Assembly (NCBI GenBank): GCA_022376515.1
Contig: WTXI01000003.1
Coordinates: 496,001-560,000 of the forward strand
Source of the DNA: Lactifluus volemus
Taxonomy: Eukaryota > Basidiomycota > Agaricomycetes > Russulales > Russulaceae
Length of the DNA: 64,000 nucleotides
Reading direction: 5' to 3'
Part shown: piece by piece, positions 22,561-34,397 of the stretch
Numbering within the stretch: the first letter of the stretch is position 1
Layout of the letters: every line of letters begins with the position of its first letter
The notes under the pieces: model-generated
Database searches by the model: none
What the model was told of the DNA's origin: nothing
Seen by the model: only the letters and a program-made list of their open reading frames with translations
Program-made: the position numbers and the translations under genes

Positions 22561-23559
22561 CTGACTGGCCTATTTTGGCCTCCCATCCTACTTGCTACAC
22601 CGCGCCTCTCAGTCGTCTCCTCTCACCAGATATTACCTTTCCAACATTCTATATCTTAGCACCGTCGGATTTTGCTCTTCAGTGGCATTTTACTCAGCAC
22701 TTCCTCTTTACCTGCTAGGCAGACGATACGATGTCAACTTCGTCTTCGCCCATACTCTTTATTCTATTTTCAGCAGGCTGACTGGGCTACGCATCGTAGT
22801 AGAAGGCAAGGAACATCTCCACGTATCCCCATGCGTATTCATAGGAAACCATCAAAGTATGCTAGATGTTTCTCTCCTTGAAGCGTGCGTCATAAGCCTC
22901 ATATACCTTCTCTATGGCTCTGACCACGCCCACAGCGCGCTCCCGACGGGGACCCGAGTGATGCCCAACAAGTCACTCAAATATATGCCGGTCTTTGGCC
23001 AATTCCTGCAAGCTGGAGGTGCAGTGTTTGTAGATCGCGGCAACAGTGCGGTCCCCATGCAGTCACTTCAAGCTTCCGGAGAGGAAATTAAGAAGCATCA
23101 CACCTCGATTTGGGTCTTCCCAGAAGGGACACGTACCTCACGGCCTTATCATGACATGCGACCATCAAGAAAGGTGTCTTTCACCTTGCAGTACAGGCAG
23201 GCCTTCCGCTTGTCCCCGTAGTATTCGAGAAGTACTGAAACGTGTATCACAAGGGTGTTTTCAACGCCGGCACTTTGAAAGTGAGAGGTGTGAAGCGATC
23301 CTCTTGCGTGCGTGTGCCACTACTGATACTTTTTAAATCTTCAGTGCTCCCACCGATTTCAACGGACGGTTCGACGACCGTAGATGTCGGCGATCTCTCT
23401 GTTTGCGTTTGCGAGCAGATGATTAAGGTATCACGCGAGATTTCCGATCCGAGTGCCCAACCACCGCTCCACGACGAGGCTGATAAAGCAAGCGCTAACA
23501 CAGAGGCTGATAAGGCAAGCGCTAACACAGGGCCACCGTCACGTGACAGCCCAAAATGA
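22560..23559 (+). pseudogene. PlsC-type acylglycerol-phosphate acyltransferase pseudogene 1
   Basis: Encodes the family's acyltransferase blocks: motif I NHQSMLD, then GQFLQAGGAVFVDRGN and motif III FPEGTRTS. A likely intron (GTGCGT...CCACAG, about 22890-22945) joins LLEA to ALPTGTRVMPNKSLKY. Members acylate lysophosphatidate to phosphatidate in the ER. Here a 1-nt loss after FPEGTRTSRPYHDMRP shifts the frame, and further on the Trp codon of the VVFEKYW block is TGA. The N-terminal start is not identifiable. Not functional as read. A second dead copy with different lesions is at 43290-44150. Confidence 0.7.
23476..23529 (+). repeat. 27-bp direct repeat, two units
   Basis: Two adjacent 27-bp units in the tail of the PlsC relic encode EADKASANT twice, with one base difference. 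The sister relic at about 44115 has a single diverged unit, so this is a local slippage duplication. Confidence 0.7.
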
Positions 23560-24159
23560 CAAAGTGGTAACTAGTTTGCATTCATGCGATACTTTGTGGT
23601 TACAGCAAGGAACGTTTCACGTGTCTATGTCGGATATTTAAGGTAGGACCGGGTATAAATAGAGATGTGTGCGCATCTGAGGGGATTGTAAATAAGAAAA
23701 GAAGGGTCGGGTTTGAGTGATGAATGTGGGCATTTTACGGTCATAAACGAGGGTGCGAGGGAAAACCGAGAACCTCTCACGTCGCAACTTTCTCCTGATC
23801 CATGGGCCAGTTTCAAGACTGGCCCAGGTGCAGGTGTCAAGTGCATAAGACCAGATCAATGTAAGTTTGCGGGTTGATAACACAAGTGCTTTGCAGTCTC
23901 TCGGTTGAGCATCTCAATCTTTACTGCCACTGGCATTCCGAGTCTCGGAACATGCTATTCCTTCCTGCCTCAACTCAGTGTAAGAAAAAACGCAAACGCG
24001 ATTGGTCGTTACTACGTACCTCAGGAGACGATTATCTCGTTACTTGCTGGCAAAGGCTTCAGAGTGGTCGAAATTCGAGTGCCCATTGGGGGAACGAGGC
24101 ACAGGAACACTCGCCATGTATGGTCCACCCTGTTTGGACTGTAAGCGTAGTTGATCCCA
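23560..24159. other. Intergenic region between PlsC1 relic and NLR2
   Basis: Open frames are short and unrecognised. It is partly absent from the equivalent interval before NLR4 (44150-44346), so it is an insertion or loss between the two blocks. Confidence 0.35.
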
Positions 24160-27100
24160 ATGAGGAAGGAGGGCAACAGGTGTCGCTCTTACCTGTACAG
24201 CACTCTGTATTTCAATCTACGGAACACATTTACAAGCTACGAACGCAAAAATGATCCCAAATTCGTATGCCAAGGTCTCTCGTGCTCGATATACTTCTCG
24301 ATTGATCATCACCACAGCCCAGCTCCTCAAAACTCTGAAATACAGTCCATCAGTCGCCCACAAACCAACGAAGTTCAACCGAGCTTGCTCCCTCTTCAGG
24401 TGGCCAGTATGTATGTTTGTACTTCCACTCTGACAAGTACTTAAATTTCTGTCCCCCTGTTAGTCCTCCGAGCACACAACATTCCCCGTCTCAAGACCCT
24501 CCTTGGCGAAAAGGGCCGATTTTATGCTACTGTGACATACGGGGAGAGAAAGTGGCAGTCACGACCTGTGCGGAGGGTAGATCATCGCGTGGAATGGAAC
24601 GAGAACATCGACGCATTGTGAGAAATGTCAAAATTTTATACCTATGTGCAAGCTGAATATCCTGCAGTCTTGTACAACCACAGTCCCGTATTACAATATC
24701 TATTTATGCGAAAAAGGCCATGACAACAGACATCCTTGTTGGAAGGCAGGAGATCACATGTGAACCCCGACCCGGTTCGTCTGTCTCTTAGATTTGTTAC
24801 TCATGCATCTAGCTAAGCGCCCTATATGAAGAACTTGATATCGTTTTGATCAACACTGGAAGACATGCCAGAAACTCAGGAGAGCCAGCCACAGTGTTAA
24901 CGATCAGCATTTCAGCATACGCAGGTTCCTCTCTTACTGCGGCAGTCAACACCCCGAGCCCCACAGCGGCCGAAATGGCTAATTCGAACGACCCTGTTGC
25001 TGAAGGAGGTGCTATGCGTCATATTGTCCAATCCGGAAGTGAACCTACCGCGGCGGATTCCACCCCCCTATCTCGTTTATCCAGAAACGATGCCCTTCCC
25101 ATTAAGAGTGGTATGCTTGTGCGACAAGTAGCGGAGGGCCAGACGGAGATGTCCCGTACTGCTCTCAGTCGTGCTGAGGAAGCCATCGATGTCATCGATA
25201 CGATAAAGACATGGGAAAGTGCTGTTAGTGCTATCAAGTGGGTGATGGACACCGTCACTCCAATCGCTTCAGTAGGCCCACCCGTACCGTCTTCGTCCAT
25301 CCGTCCAGGGCTAACGTCCGATCCTCAGCTGAACTCCTTCGCAAGTATAGCATGGAGTTTACTCTCGAAGATCCCCGAGGTGTGTTCCTTATCCTGTCCC
25401 AGTATATGAGACAACCCTTTCGTTTTGCTTACCTTGGCGCCAGACCTTGCTAAAGCAGATTCAGCGTGACAATAATATCCAAACATTGCTTGAGGCGATA
25501 CGAGATGCATTCGAATTTGCAGAAGAGGCCAACATTTTGCGGAGCATCAAGCCAGAGTCAAAGCAAGCAACAATCCTCAAAAGATGCTGGAATGCGTCGC
25601 CGAATGTGTCACATTCATCAGATTGTATGCGGAGGATGTGAAAGTTGGTACGTCGTCTTGGCCTTTCTTGTTGAGTCATTATAAACATATGCTCTGCAGG
25701 AAAGCGGACTTTGAAGAGTACCTTCGGTCAGGTTGATGGAAAAATAGATCAGTATCGCACCAGCCTCGTCGGACTGCGAGACAATTTCCTCGCCCGTGCT
25801 GCCCTCACCACCGAGGTTGCCGTGCTAGAAGCTGGTACGTAATTCTCATAGTCACAGTTACATAGTCTTTGGATCGTCGATCTAACAAAGGGGTCACAGA
25901 GCTGGGCGCCATAATCAGAGAACTGCCTTATAAGGGAGGATGGCGATTCGGCGATGAAAAACGGTGTCTTCCAGGCACGCGCGAAGATTTCTTGGATCAT
26001 ATCGTCAAGTGGGTCGAGAATCCGAATTCTCAACGTGGGCTGGTTCTCCTTGGCCAGGCAGGCACGGGAAAGTCATCGATTGCACACGAGGTTGCACGCC
26101 GCTTCGACAGGAAGGGTCTTGGCTCTTACTTCGCTTTTCTACGGAAAGAGCAGTCGAAGGACGGGGTTTACCAGCTGTTCACGACGCTTGCTCGGGACCT
26201 TTCCTATCGCGATCCTGCGTTTAAACTTGCCCTCGGGAGGGCCCTTAAGGAGAATCCATCTCTTTGTGGCGCCCGAGATTATCGCACACTTTTTGATTCC
26301 CTCCTCCTCGAACCATTCAAGAGCCTGGAACTTTCCGGCCCAATTCTTATCGTCGTTGACGCTTTGGATGAGAGCGGGGACATCATCGACAAAACTGGAA
26401 TACACACATTCCTTGCCCAGCATCTCGTCGACCTTCCATTACAATTCCGAATACTCATTACTCGAGGCTGGAGGACGGTATCGAAGCCGCTTTCGCAAAA
26501 GCGTTATCTGTCGAGATTCTCTACATGGATGATGCGAAACTGGCTGCCAAGACAGAGCAAGACATTTGCGTGTATCTTCAAAGCGAGCTTCCTCCTGACA
26601 TTTTCCAAGATCATGGTCTCGAACTAGCGAAGGCAGCTGAGGGCCTGTTCCAATGGGCTGCCGTTTCATGCGGGTTCATAAATAAGCCTCCTGCTAGTTT
26701 TGGCTTTAGCAAGAAAAAGTGCGTACGGCGGTTGTTGGGACACTCTCGAGATCGCAAGGGACAAGATCCGTTGGACAAGTTATACAATGAAGTTCTCGAA
26801 GGATACTTCGAGCCAGAAGAAGCACAGATTCTATTCCGGTCCGTCATGGGACAGCTTTTCGCTGCGATTGAACCACTTTCCATATCTTCCTTGATCATTC
26901 TGCGCCGACACGCCCCATTGATGACCCCGAGGATTCGGATCCTGTTCTTGAAATGCTCCGTCACCTCGGCTCGCTTCTAAGCAACGTTAATTCATCTGAT
27001 CAAACACGTCCCATTGTTCCTCTCCATACCTCTTTTCGCGACTTTCTGACCAGCAGGAAGAGCAAGGCGTTTTATGTGGATCTTGAGGATGCCCACCGCC

Positions 27101-29853
27101 AGTTGGCCCACTCCTGCCTTTCTATCATGCTCGACAAGCTGACATTCAACATCTGCGAACTCGAGTCGTCATATATCGCCAACAGCGATGTATCAGACCT
27201 TCCTCTCGAATCGCCAAACACATTCCACACGCTCTATCATATGCCTGCATTTTCTGGGACGATCATCTGGAACATGTTGCTTTCGAGCACGGCCTCATCG
27301 CGAAACTTCGATCCTTCTTCGAGACCAAGTTTCTATTTTGGCTGGAAGTTCTTAGCATTAAAAGTTGTGTGGCCCTTGCCTCGCCAGCGTTATCGTCCTT
27401 GAAGATATGGTTGCGGTCTGACCAGCCGAAGGTATGTACATGCTATAGTTCAATATGACATGTAGTGACTATTAGGCAAATTTTCAAAAGGCTTCCCAAG
27501 CAGACGTGGAGAACTTTTGGGCACTCGTAGATGATGGGTCCGCATTTGTGCGGTACTTTGGAATGGCCATGGCAAGGAGCGCTCCACATATCTATATATC
27601 CGCGCTGCCATTCGCGCCATCTTCCTCCCCCATCGTCAAGCATTACATTGGTCTATTTCCACACACATTGTTCTTGGAGCGCGGGCAGTTGTCTCGTTGG
27701 CCAGCATTGGAGATGACGATCCGGGCACATGACGAATCAGTCGAGGTTGTCAGATTCTCACCGGATGGACAACGCATTGCGTCAGGCTCACGAGATCACA
27801 CAATTTGTGTGTGGGATGCTACAACAGGAGAGATTGTAGCAGGCCCCTTTACTGGGCACACCGGTGATGTCAATTCAATCGCATTCTCACCAGACGGGCA
27901 GCGCATCACCTCGGGCTCGGATGATAAGACGATTCGCATTTGGGATGCCACAACAGGAGAGGTCGTAGCAGGCCCGTTTACTGGACATACCGATTGGGTC
28001 AGATCTGTTTCATTCTCTCCGGACGGGAAGCGCATTTCATCGGCTTCAGACGATCGTACGATTCGGGTGTGGGATGCCGCGACGGGAGAGCTTCTAGTGG
28101 ACCCATTCACTGGACATACCAATTGCGTCAGATCTGTTGCCTTCTCGTCGGACGGCCAGCGCATCGCATCTGCCTCGGATGATCGTACGATTCGCGTATG
28201 GGATGCTGCAACAGGGGATGTCAGAGTGGGCCCGTTTACTGGACACACCGATGAAGTTGCGTCTATTGCATTCTCCCAGACGGACAGCGCATAGCCTCGG
28301 GCTCCAAAGATCGCACAATTCGCGTATGGGATGCCACAACAGGAGAGATCACAGCAGGCCCATTTACTGGACACACCGATAATGTCGAGGAAGTTTCGTT
28401 CTCACAAGACGGGCGGCTCATTGCCTCAGCTTCGGACGATTGCACGATCCGTGTGTGGGATGCCACAATGGGGAAGGTTGTCGCAGGCCCATTTATTGGT
28501 CACACAGACCAGGTCTATTCAGTGGCATTCTCTCCAGATAGGCAACGCATCACATCGTCCTCGTTCGATCGCACGATTCGTGTGTGGGATGTCACCGCAG
28601 GAGAGGTAGTAGCAGGCCAGTTTACTGGTCACACCAATTGGGTCTCTTCTGTTGCATTTTCGCCGGACGGTCAGCGCATCGTCTCATCGTCGTTTGATCA
28701 AACAATTTGCGTGTGGGATGCCGGAACAGGAGAGGTCGTAGTGGGTCCATTTACTGGACACACAGACCGCATCCATTTTGTAGCATTCTCGCCGGATGGA
28801 CAACGCATTGCCTCGGCTTCAGGAGATAACACGATCCGCGTGTGGGATGCTACAGCAGGAGAGGTCATGGGCCTATTTACTGGACACACCAATTGTGTCA
28901 CCTCAATTGCATTCTCGCCAGACGGGCGGTGCATCATCTCAGGCTCGGGAGATGACACGATTCGTGTTTGGGATGCCACAACGGGAGAGGTCGTAGCGGG
29001 CCCGTTTATTGGACATACCGATTGGGTTAGATCTGTTGCGTTCTCGCCGGACGGACAGCGCATTGCATCGGCATCAGACGATCGTACGATTCGCTTATGG
29101 TCTGTCGCAACTGGAGATCTTCTAGCGAGCCCATTTACTGGACATACCGATTGGATCAGATCTATTGCATTCTCATCGGATGGGCATCGCATTGCCTCGG
29201 GCTCGAAAGATCACACGATTTGTGTGTGGAATGCCACAACAGGAACGATTCTTGCAGGCCCATTGACCGGACATAACGATCAGGTGCCATCGGTTGCATT
29301 TTCGCCGGACGGGCAGCGCATTGCCTCAGCCTCGGTTGATCAGACGATTTGTGTGTGGGATGCCATAACAGGGGAGGTCGTAGCGGGCCCGTTTACAGGG
29401 CACACCGATTTCGTCTTATCAGTCGCATTTTCCCCAGACGGGCAGCGCATTGCATCGGCCTCCGCAGATTACACGATTCGTGTATGGGATATCCCATCGG
29501 AAGCAAGTCCGCTTCCTGAACACACTAAATCGATCGACTCTGTGGCATTCTCCCTGGACAAGCAGCGCATTACGGCCTCACAAGATCGCACAGATCACGT
29601 GGAGAAGCACGACTTCAAAGTAGGAGACATTGAAAACATCCATTTCATGAACAAATTCGCGATCAATAACGATGGGTGGATGTGCGGGGAAGAAGGGGAA
29701 CTTCTTTTATGGATTCCCCAGATTCATAGGCCATATTTTCATAGATCTAACACTGTTTGGATTGCAGGTACGAACGAGACTTGGCTTGAATTAGCCAACT
29801 TTGTGCACGGATTGGATTGGACTAAAGTATACGTTCATAATTTATCTAAATAG
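24160..29853 (+). pseudogene. NLR2: NACHT-WD40 gene broken by five single-base deletions
   Basis: Same exon plan as NLR4: 24160-24406, 24464-24617, 24668-24778, 24818-25271, 25329-25379, 25444-25647, 25700-25834, 25900-27431, 27491-29853. The N-terminal C2-like region, linker, NACHT (GQAGTGKS, ILIVVDALDES) and 14 WD40 units are all present. Relative to intact siblings, one base is missing near 25579, 26462, 26912, 27201 and 28267, each shifting the frame. No other stop codon interrupts the coding text. Four of the five losses shorten a run of C. This is either a very recent pseudogene or a victim of homopolymer errors in the assembly. WD unit 13 here keeps the full GH motif lost in its siblings. 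If the frames are in fact intact, the product would be another full receptor. Confidence 0.75.
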
Positions 29854-30540
29854 ATCAAGTATATGCATATCTTTTTATTTTATTTCAGAGTTCCTGTCGA
29901 ATCCCAGTGTACAGAAACTATTTTTATGGCTATAATATTCAGCGGCTAGCCCATCGAAACATTAGCGTGAATCATGGTCGAAAGCATTCTCAAGCTCTAC
30001 GGTCACTCAAGGGGATTCCTAGGATCCTGTATGCTCGAGACGGAAAGCTGATGGGAAGTTGGCGTCATACCACGTAACAGAGACCGAAAGATGCGTTTCA
30101 TTCGCTGGCAATAGTCTCAGCCCCACAGGGCCCAGGACGGAAAAGGCTACGCTTAACCCTCAGGCTTTAATAACTTGCATTTTGATGCGACAGTGTTGTA
30201 GTCTAATTTTGCCGCAGAGGGGTCTAACAGCTTGATAGTGAAGACGGTTCGCCGATAGCCACGTTTAACAGCCCGGCTTTTGGTTCGATTAAGAGCAAAT
30301 TCTCAAAAGATCGCAGACGTGGATTGGTCAGGGCAGCCCCATATTAGGGTTAGGGTATACTCTCACGCGCGGGAGTTTATTATCGAGAGAACAAGCTACT
30401 AGTATAGCATCGGATGCTATAGAAATCCTTCAGACTTTGCGCGGAGGATGGGGTCTAGCTTCCCCAAGGCGTGATGAGAACAGCTAAGTCTTTTAGTTTC
30501 ACAACTTGATTTCCACGAGAAGGGATGTCACTCTTCGCCC
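29854..30540. repeat. 3' flank of NLR2, ending at a duplication junction
   Basis: Copy of the NLR1 3' flank, with TTAGGGTTAGGG at 30344-30355. Similarity to that flank stops at 'ctcttcgcccag' (about 30540); beyond it the sequence matches 6205 onward. Confidence 0.65.
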
Positions 30541-30968
30541 AGCCTGGCAGTGGTACGCCTTGAAAAACACATCACGAAAACTTCGTCTTTGTGATGACGG
30601 TAAAACCAACAATTCGTCTGCAGTCGATATGGCAACTGAGGCGCATTGTAATCTTCGTGCTCTTCCGTAAAGTTCCCTTACTGGCTACTTGTTGACCTAC
30701 AGCGGCACCCATGACGATCTGTCCTCCCGAGCCATTTTCACATTCAATAGAAGCTTTTCAAGTTTGCATGGCCAAGACTTGCTTTGCACTTTCCGGCCAC
30801 TCGTAGACAGAATTTGCGTCAGCGATATTTCATGCTGTCGCCAGTCAGTAGCCCGGGTTACCACAAAGCGAAATGGTCGCTTCATTCTACTAGTGAAAAT
30901 TGGCCTTGATGCGGCTTGCCGTCCCGGAGACGACAAGTAACACCATACAGTAATCACCCTCTCTTCAG

Positions 30969-31827
30969 GGGCCCTTGAACCCGAACCACCACCATGGCGG
31001 GTTTTTCCTACACCAGGCAAGGGTGAGCGACACACCGCTCTCGCACACCACGACCCCCTAACACACACACCATAATATCATAAACCCTGTTAACTATAAG
31101 GCGTTGAGACTTGGAGAGCCCAACAAACGGTATAATGTATGAACCATACCACCAACCTGCATGCCACTCAATCACAGCACAAGATGTCACTACAGTACCA
31201 CTTGCTAGTACTGGACTACCTACTACAAAGCACTACATAGCATAAGCAACTACAAGACATCCTAAAATCTCAATGCCACTGCCACCATGACCTACACTAC
31301 AATCACGGGCACCAGCAAAACAACTGCCCCAAACCACGCGTCCCAATCCCCGGCCCGGAGCCCGGGCCAGTCACACGCACCAACCCGCGCCACTGGCAAC
31401 CTGCCCAAATGAAGAATCTGCGCACCTACCTGCACCATAAGCCACCAAACTGACCACCGAACTAAAAATATGAAGAACCATGGCTAAAATCAAACAAAAT
31501 AAGAAGTTCACCATGACAATATCCCACACCTGGGATCTCATCCTAAGACAGCATGGGGATCCCCCATACAACTGGCTCCATAATCGTGAGGTTTTAGTGG
31601 GTAGGAGGCCACCATAGCTGACCCCAGGTGAAGTGGCCTGAGTCCCACACTATCCCTTTTCCAGGGATGTGCGTAAATGCATTTTTGTCCTCTCCCCGGT
31701 CCACCGGCCCGGCTCCAGCGCGCTAAGATAAGCTGATGGTAAATCTCCTGATACTTAGCACTTTATTTAGGTAGTTAGCGTCTAGTTAACTCCCCAATAA
31801 AAAGCGCTTTCCAAAAAAAAAAAAAAA
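30969..31827 (+). mobile_element. Poly(A) retroposon with 16-bp target-site duplication
   Basis: This 859-bp insertion sits inside repeat R. It is flanked by the direct repeat ATCACCCTCTCTTCAG (30953-30968 and 31828-31843) and ends in a run of 16 A (31813-31828), with AATAAA at 31796-31801. These are the marks of target-primed reverse transcription by LINE machinery. The body has no recognisable protein; short antisense frames are not convincing. It may be a SINE-like element, a 5'-truncated LINE tail or a retrocopy of an unknown RNA. Confidence 0.8.
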
Positions 31828-31983
31828 ATCACCCTCTCTTCAGCTCGACAAATTTCACGGGCACTCTGCAGTATGCTCTGTCGCTCAACGAAATGATGAT
31901 AGAAAGACAGTTTTCCACTTAAAATTTGTGTGGTGGCATGCAACCAAATTTTGGGTCATTTGGTAATATAGTACGCACATACA

Positions 31984-32274
31984 CATCAGTAAACTGTGCA
32001 TAAACTTTGGAACTTTTTCACTTTCAGAAGTAAAAAAGTAAAACAGTAAAAAAAGTAATATTTCTCATACATGTATTTGGCTGTAAAATAGAAACTTTTT
32101 CAACCTTTTTCAACTTAATTGACTTTGTGAAAATTTGGCTATATGCAACTTTGGGGTAAAATCTAGGTTCCTTTTGCACTTATGGCCTTTTTGACCCTTT
32201 TCACTGGTATGAGCTGGTATGAGCTGGTACAAGCTCTCACAAGTCCAAAAAAGTTTTTGTCAGGTTTACTGATG
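31984..32274. mobile_element. Short inverted-repeat (MITE-like) element, copy 3
   Basis: This 291-bp element has ends CATCAGTAAA and TTTACTGATG, again a perfect inverted repeat although its sequence differs from copies 1-2. It interrupts repeat R between 'cacataca' and 'gatttcag'; copies of R at 6750 and 11315 are uninterrupted. The interior holds AAGTAAAAAAGT-type runs related to copy 1. Confidence 0.7.
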
Positions 32275-32472
32275 CCAGATTTCAGCAATAAATGAAAATT
32301 ATCCCAAGAGCCTCATGATCCCAGTGCAGATCGCTGAAAAAGCATACAGATGGCAAATTTGCACCTCCCAAGCAAAGGAGGTCATAAATAAGTGCATGAC
32401 AATGAAGTCCCCATGAACCGGCGTAGCAAATTAATTATTGGATCATGCAAGCATGATGTAGATTGCGCCTTT

Positions 32473-32957
32473 TGCACACACTAGCGTACGCTACATCCGG
32501 TCAACTCGTCATCGAATTGATCTTGAACATCGGGCCACATTATGCGCGCACGCTGCGCGAGTGGCGCCGCCGCTTCAAGAACAACTTTCAACTTTTGGCG
32601 CGCCTTCCGCATGGCTACCCGAGCATGTTTGATGATGACCACTCGGGCCGGGGCGGCGAAAAGACTGCACGCCCCGGGACGAGCTCGCAATCTTCCGCCG
32701 TAGATGGTTACGTAAGACAAGTCGATGCCACTTCGTGTCTGCTGAATTGGGGGTTTTTTCTTCTTCTTCTTCTATCTATTTATCTACTCTTCGTCGACAC
32801 AGATCTTCACGCTCTTTTTGCGTCCTGCTCTCCCTCCGAAAAATGCGGGCCGCCCGGGTGGGATCGTCCATTCCGATAACTAAACCAGTTTTTTTTCTTC
32901 TAGCTGCTATTGCGAGATTGGGTTCACGACGAGGATGTTAGGAGGCAAGTCTGATGA
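32473..32957 (+). pseudogene. 5'-truncated CFA-like relic 3
   Basis: Same left breakpoint as the other relics. Reads LAYATSGQLVIELILNIGPHYARTLREWRRRF, then a lesion within the NVERAL block. The microexon site reads acagATCTTCAC and has lost its donor. The final exon (CYCEIGFTTRMLGG) is preserved. Non-functional. Confidence 0.7.
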
Positions 32958-33578
32958 TTCATTTTCTTGGAAATGGGCTGCTGATAGCAACCTAATTAAG
33001 TCATATCATCGCGATTATGCGCAAGGGTCACGAAGAGTTGGGCTGTGACGTATTCGAATGAACGGCGAAGGGTCATTATGTACCTATGTTAGACTGCCTG
33101 TGGGCACTGACGGTGTGTGTGATAGGTGGGGTATGTCCGTCTTGATGTCCTCGTTTGGCCCGGGGGAGAAACACATCGTTGTCTGGGATTCTGATTTGAT
33201 TGCGCGCCACACCTGTTGCCAGTGACCGTTTGAAGAAAACTCCCAAAGGTCCCTGCCGAGTCGTTTGCGCAAGATGAAAAGTGGAGAAGGGTTAAATGTA
33301 TATACATGCATAGCAACAGAGATACGCATACATATATAAGTGTCAGTTCATGAAAGTCGAGGGTATAAAGGAACAAACGAATGAAGAATGGGGATAACAT
33401 GAAGGTCCATGCGCACACACAAGATTGCTGCGCTGGTGTCTGGCTAAATCTATGTACTAGAGTCCATATTACCTAAAGCTGTTTGGAAATGCGGCTCCAT
33501 TTGATGCCATCACTCTAGCATTGTGGTGCGGTCTCGACAATCCCTCCCTAGAGTTGGACTCACAAGTCAAGATTATAT
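32958..33578. other. Spacer between CFA relic 3 and KNH5
   Basis: Fourth copy of the 4192-4826 spacer. No gene recognised. Confidence 0.4.
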
Positions 33579-34315
33579 TCAACACCTGCTGTCGCTGTTA
33601 CCACCGGTAATGGTGAACTGGTCGCTCTTGTCTCCAGAATCTCCAAAAACTGTTTTTTTTTCGCATGGCGAAGAAAATGACCACGCGCAACGGCGAGGCG
33701 AAAAAATTCCAAGTCAGCTTTTCCCGGCATTTTTGTATACCCGCAGGTGTGCGGAGGTTTTGAGGGGACAGAGGGGGAGAGAAAAAGGCTGAAAGGACGC
33801 ACAGTCGACGATATATTTGTCCCCATCTTTGACATTCGGCACGGTAATCATGGCTTTGCCTGCATTTACAGGAACGTTCGTCGCAAGCGGGGAGTCTGCA
33901 ATGTAACAAGTGGTGTTTGTATGGCTCGTCGTCATAAACCACGCGCTTCGTCACGGTGGGAAGGGGAGAGACACTCACCGAGACACAGATTTTCACTGTT
34001 ATTGTCCACATAGCCAAGAACGATCTTGGCGGTTGTGCTGGGATCGAACGAAATGGCCGGGATGTTCCTGCATGGGCATCAAAGAGGAAAGGCAGTCAGC
34101 TGGAGGAGCCTTGACTGAACGATGACAAGTGGAGCGCGAAGAGAAACAGCGCACCATTCCACTTCTTGAACAGTGCCTACAACCCATGTGGTCTGTGCGT
34201 TCGGCGTTGTGATTCTTACTGTGATGACCACATCGACATTATCCTTCACCAGGGTGGCCGCTTGGGCAAGGGCCATGAAGGAAAAGAGGGCGATGGCAAC
34301 GAAGGAGCGGGACAT
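33579..34315 (-). CDS. KNH5: small secreted Kre9/KNH-domain protein
   Basis: Four exons on the same plan as KNH2. The signal peptide is MSRSFVAIALFSFMALAQA. Core: ITTPNAQTTWVVGTVQEVEW, NIPAISFDPSTTAKIVLGY, SPLATNVPVNAG, GDKYIVD and FFGDSGDKSDQFTITGG, ending SDSRC before TGA at 33579. Both family cysteines are kept (NLCL and the C-terminal Cys). This is the copy closest to the textbook KNH pattern. No GPI signal. It belongs to the unit preceding NLR3, as KNH4 does for NLR1. Confidence 0.75.
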
Positions 34316-34390
34316 TTAAATTTAATGGGAGGAGAAAGAAAGGAAGAGAGTCCTCAAAGGAGGGAGAAAGAAGGGCATTGGGATGACATC

Positions 34391-34397
34391 TTATATC
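34391..34397 (-). promoter_or_regulatory. TATA-like box of KNH5
   Basis: GATATAA on the minus strand, about 76 nt upstream of the ATG, within the conserved KNH upstream block. Confidence 0.45.

Larger units (their letters stand above)
30541..32460. repeat. Dispersed repeat R, copy 4, split by two insertions
   Basis: The segment 30545-30952 matches 6205-6600; R then resumes at 31844-31983 and 32275-32460. The interruptions are a retroposon (30969-31827) and a MITE-like element (31984-32274). Removing both restores continuity with the copies at 6485 and 11040. Confidence 0.7.

Noticed and set aside
31008..31571. Two minus-strand frames inside the retroposon.
   Set aside because: No domain, no relation to reverse transcriptase or transposase, and the frames end in low-complexity sequence; treated as chance.
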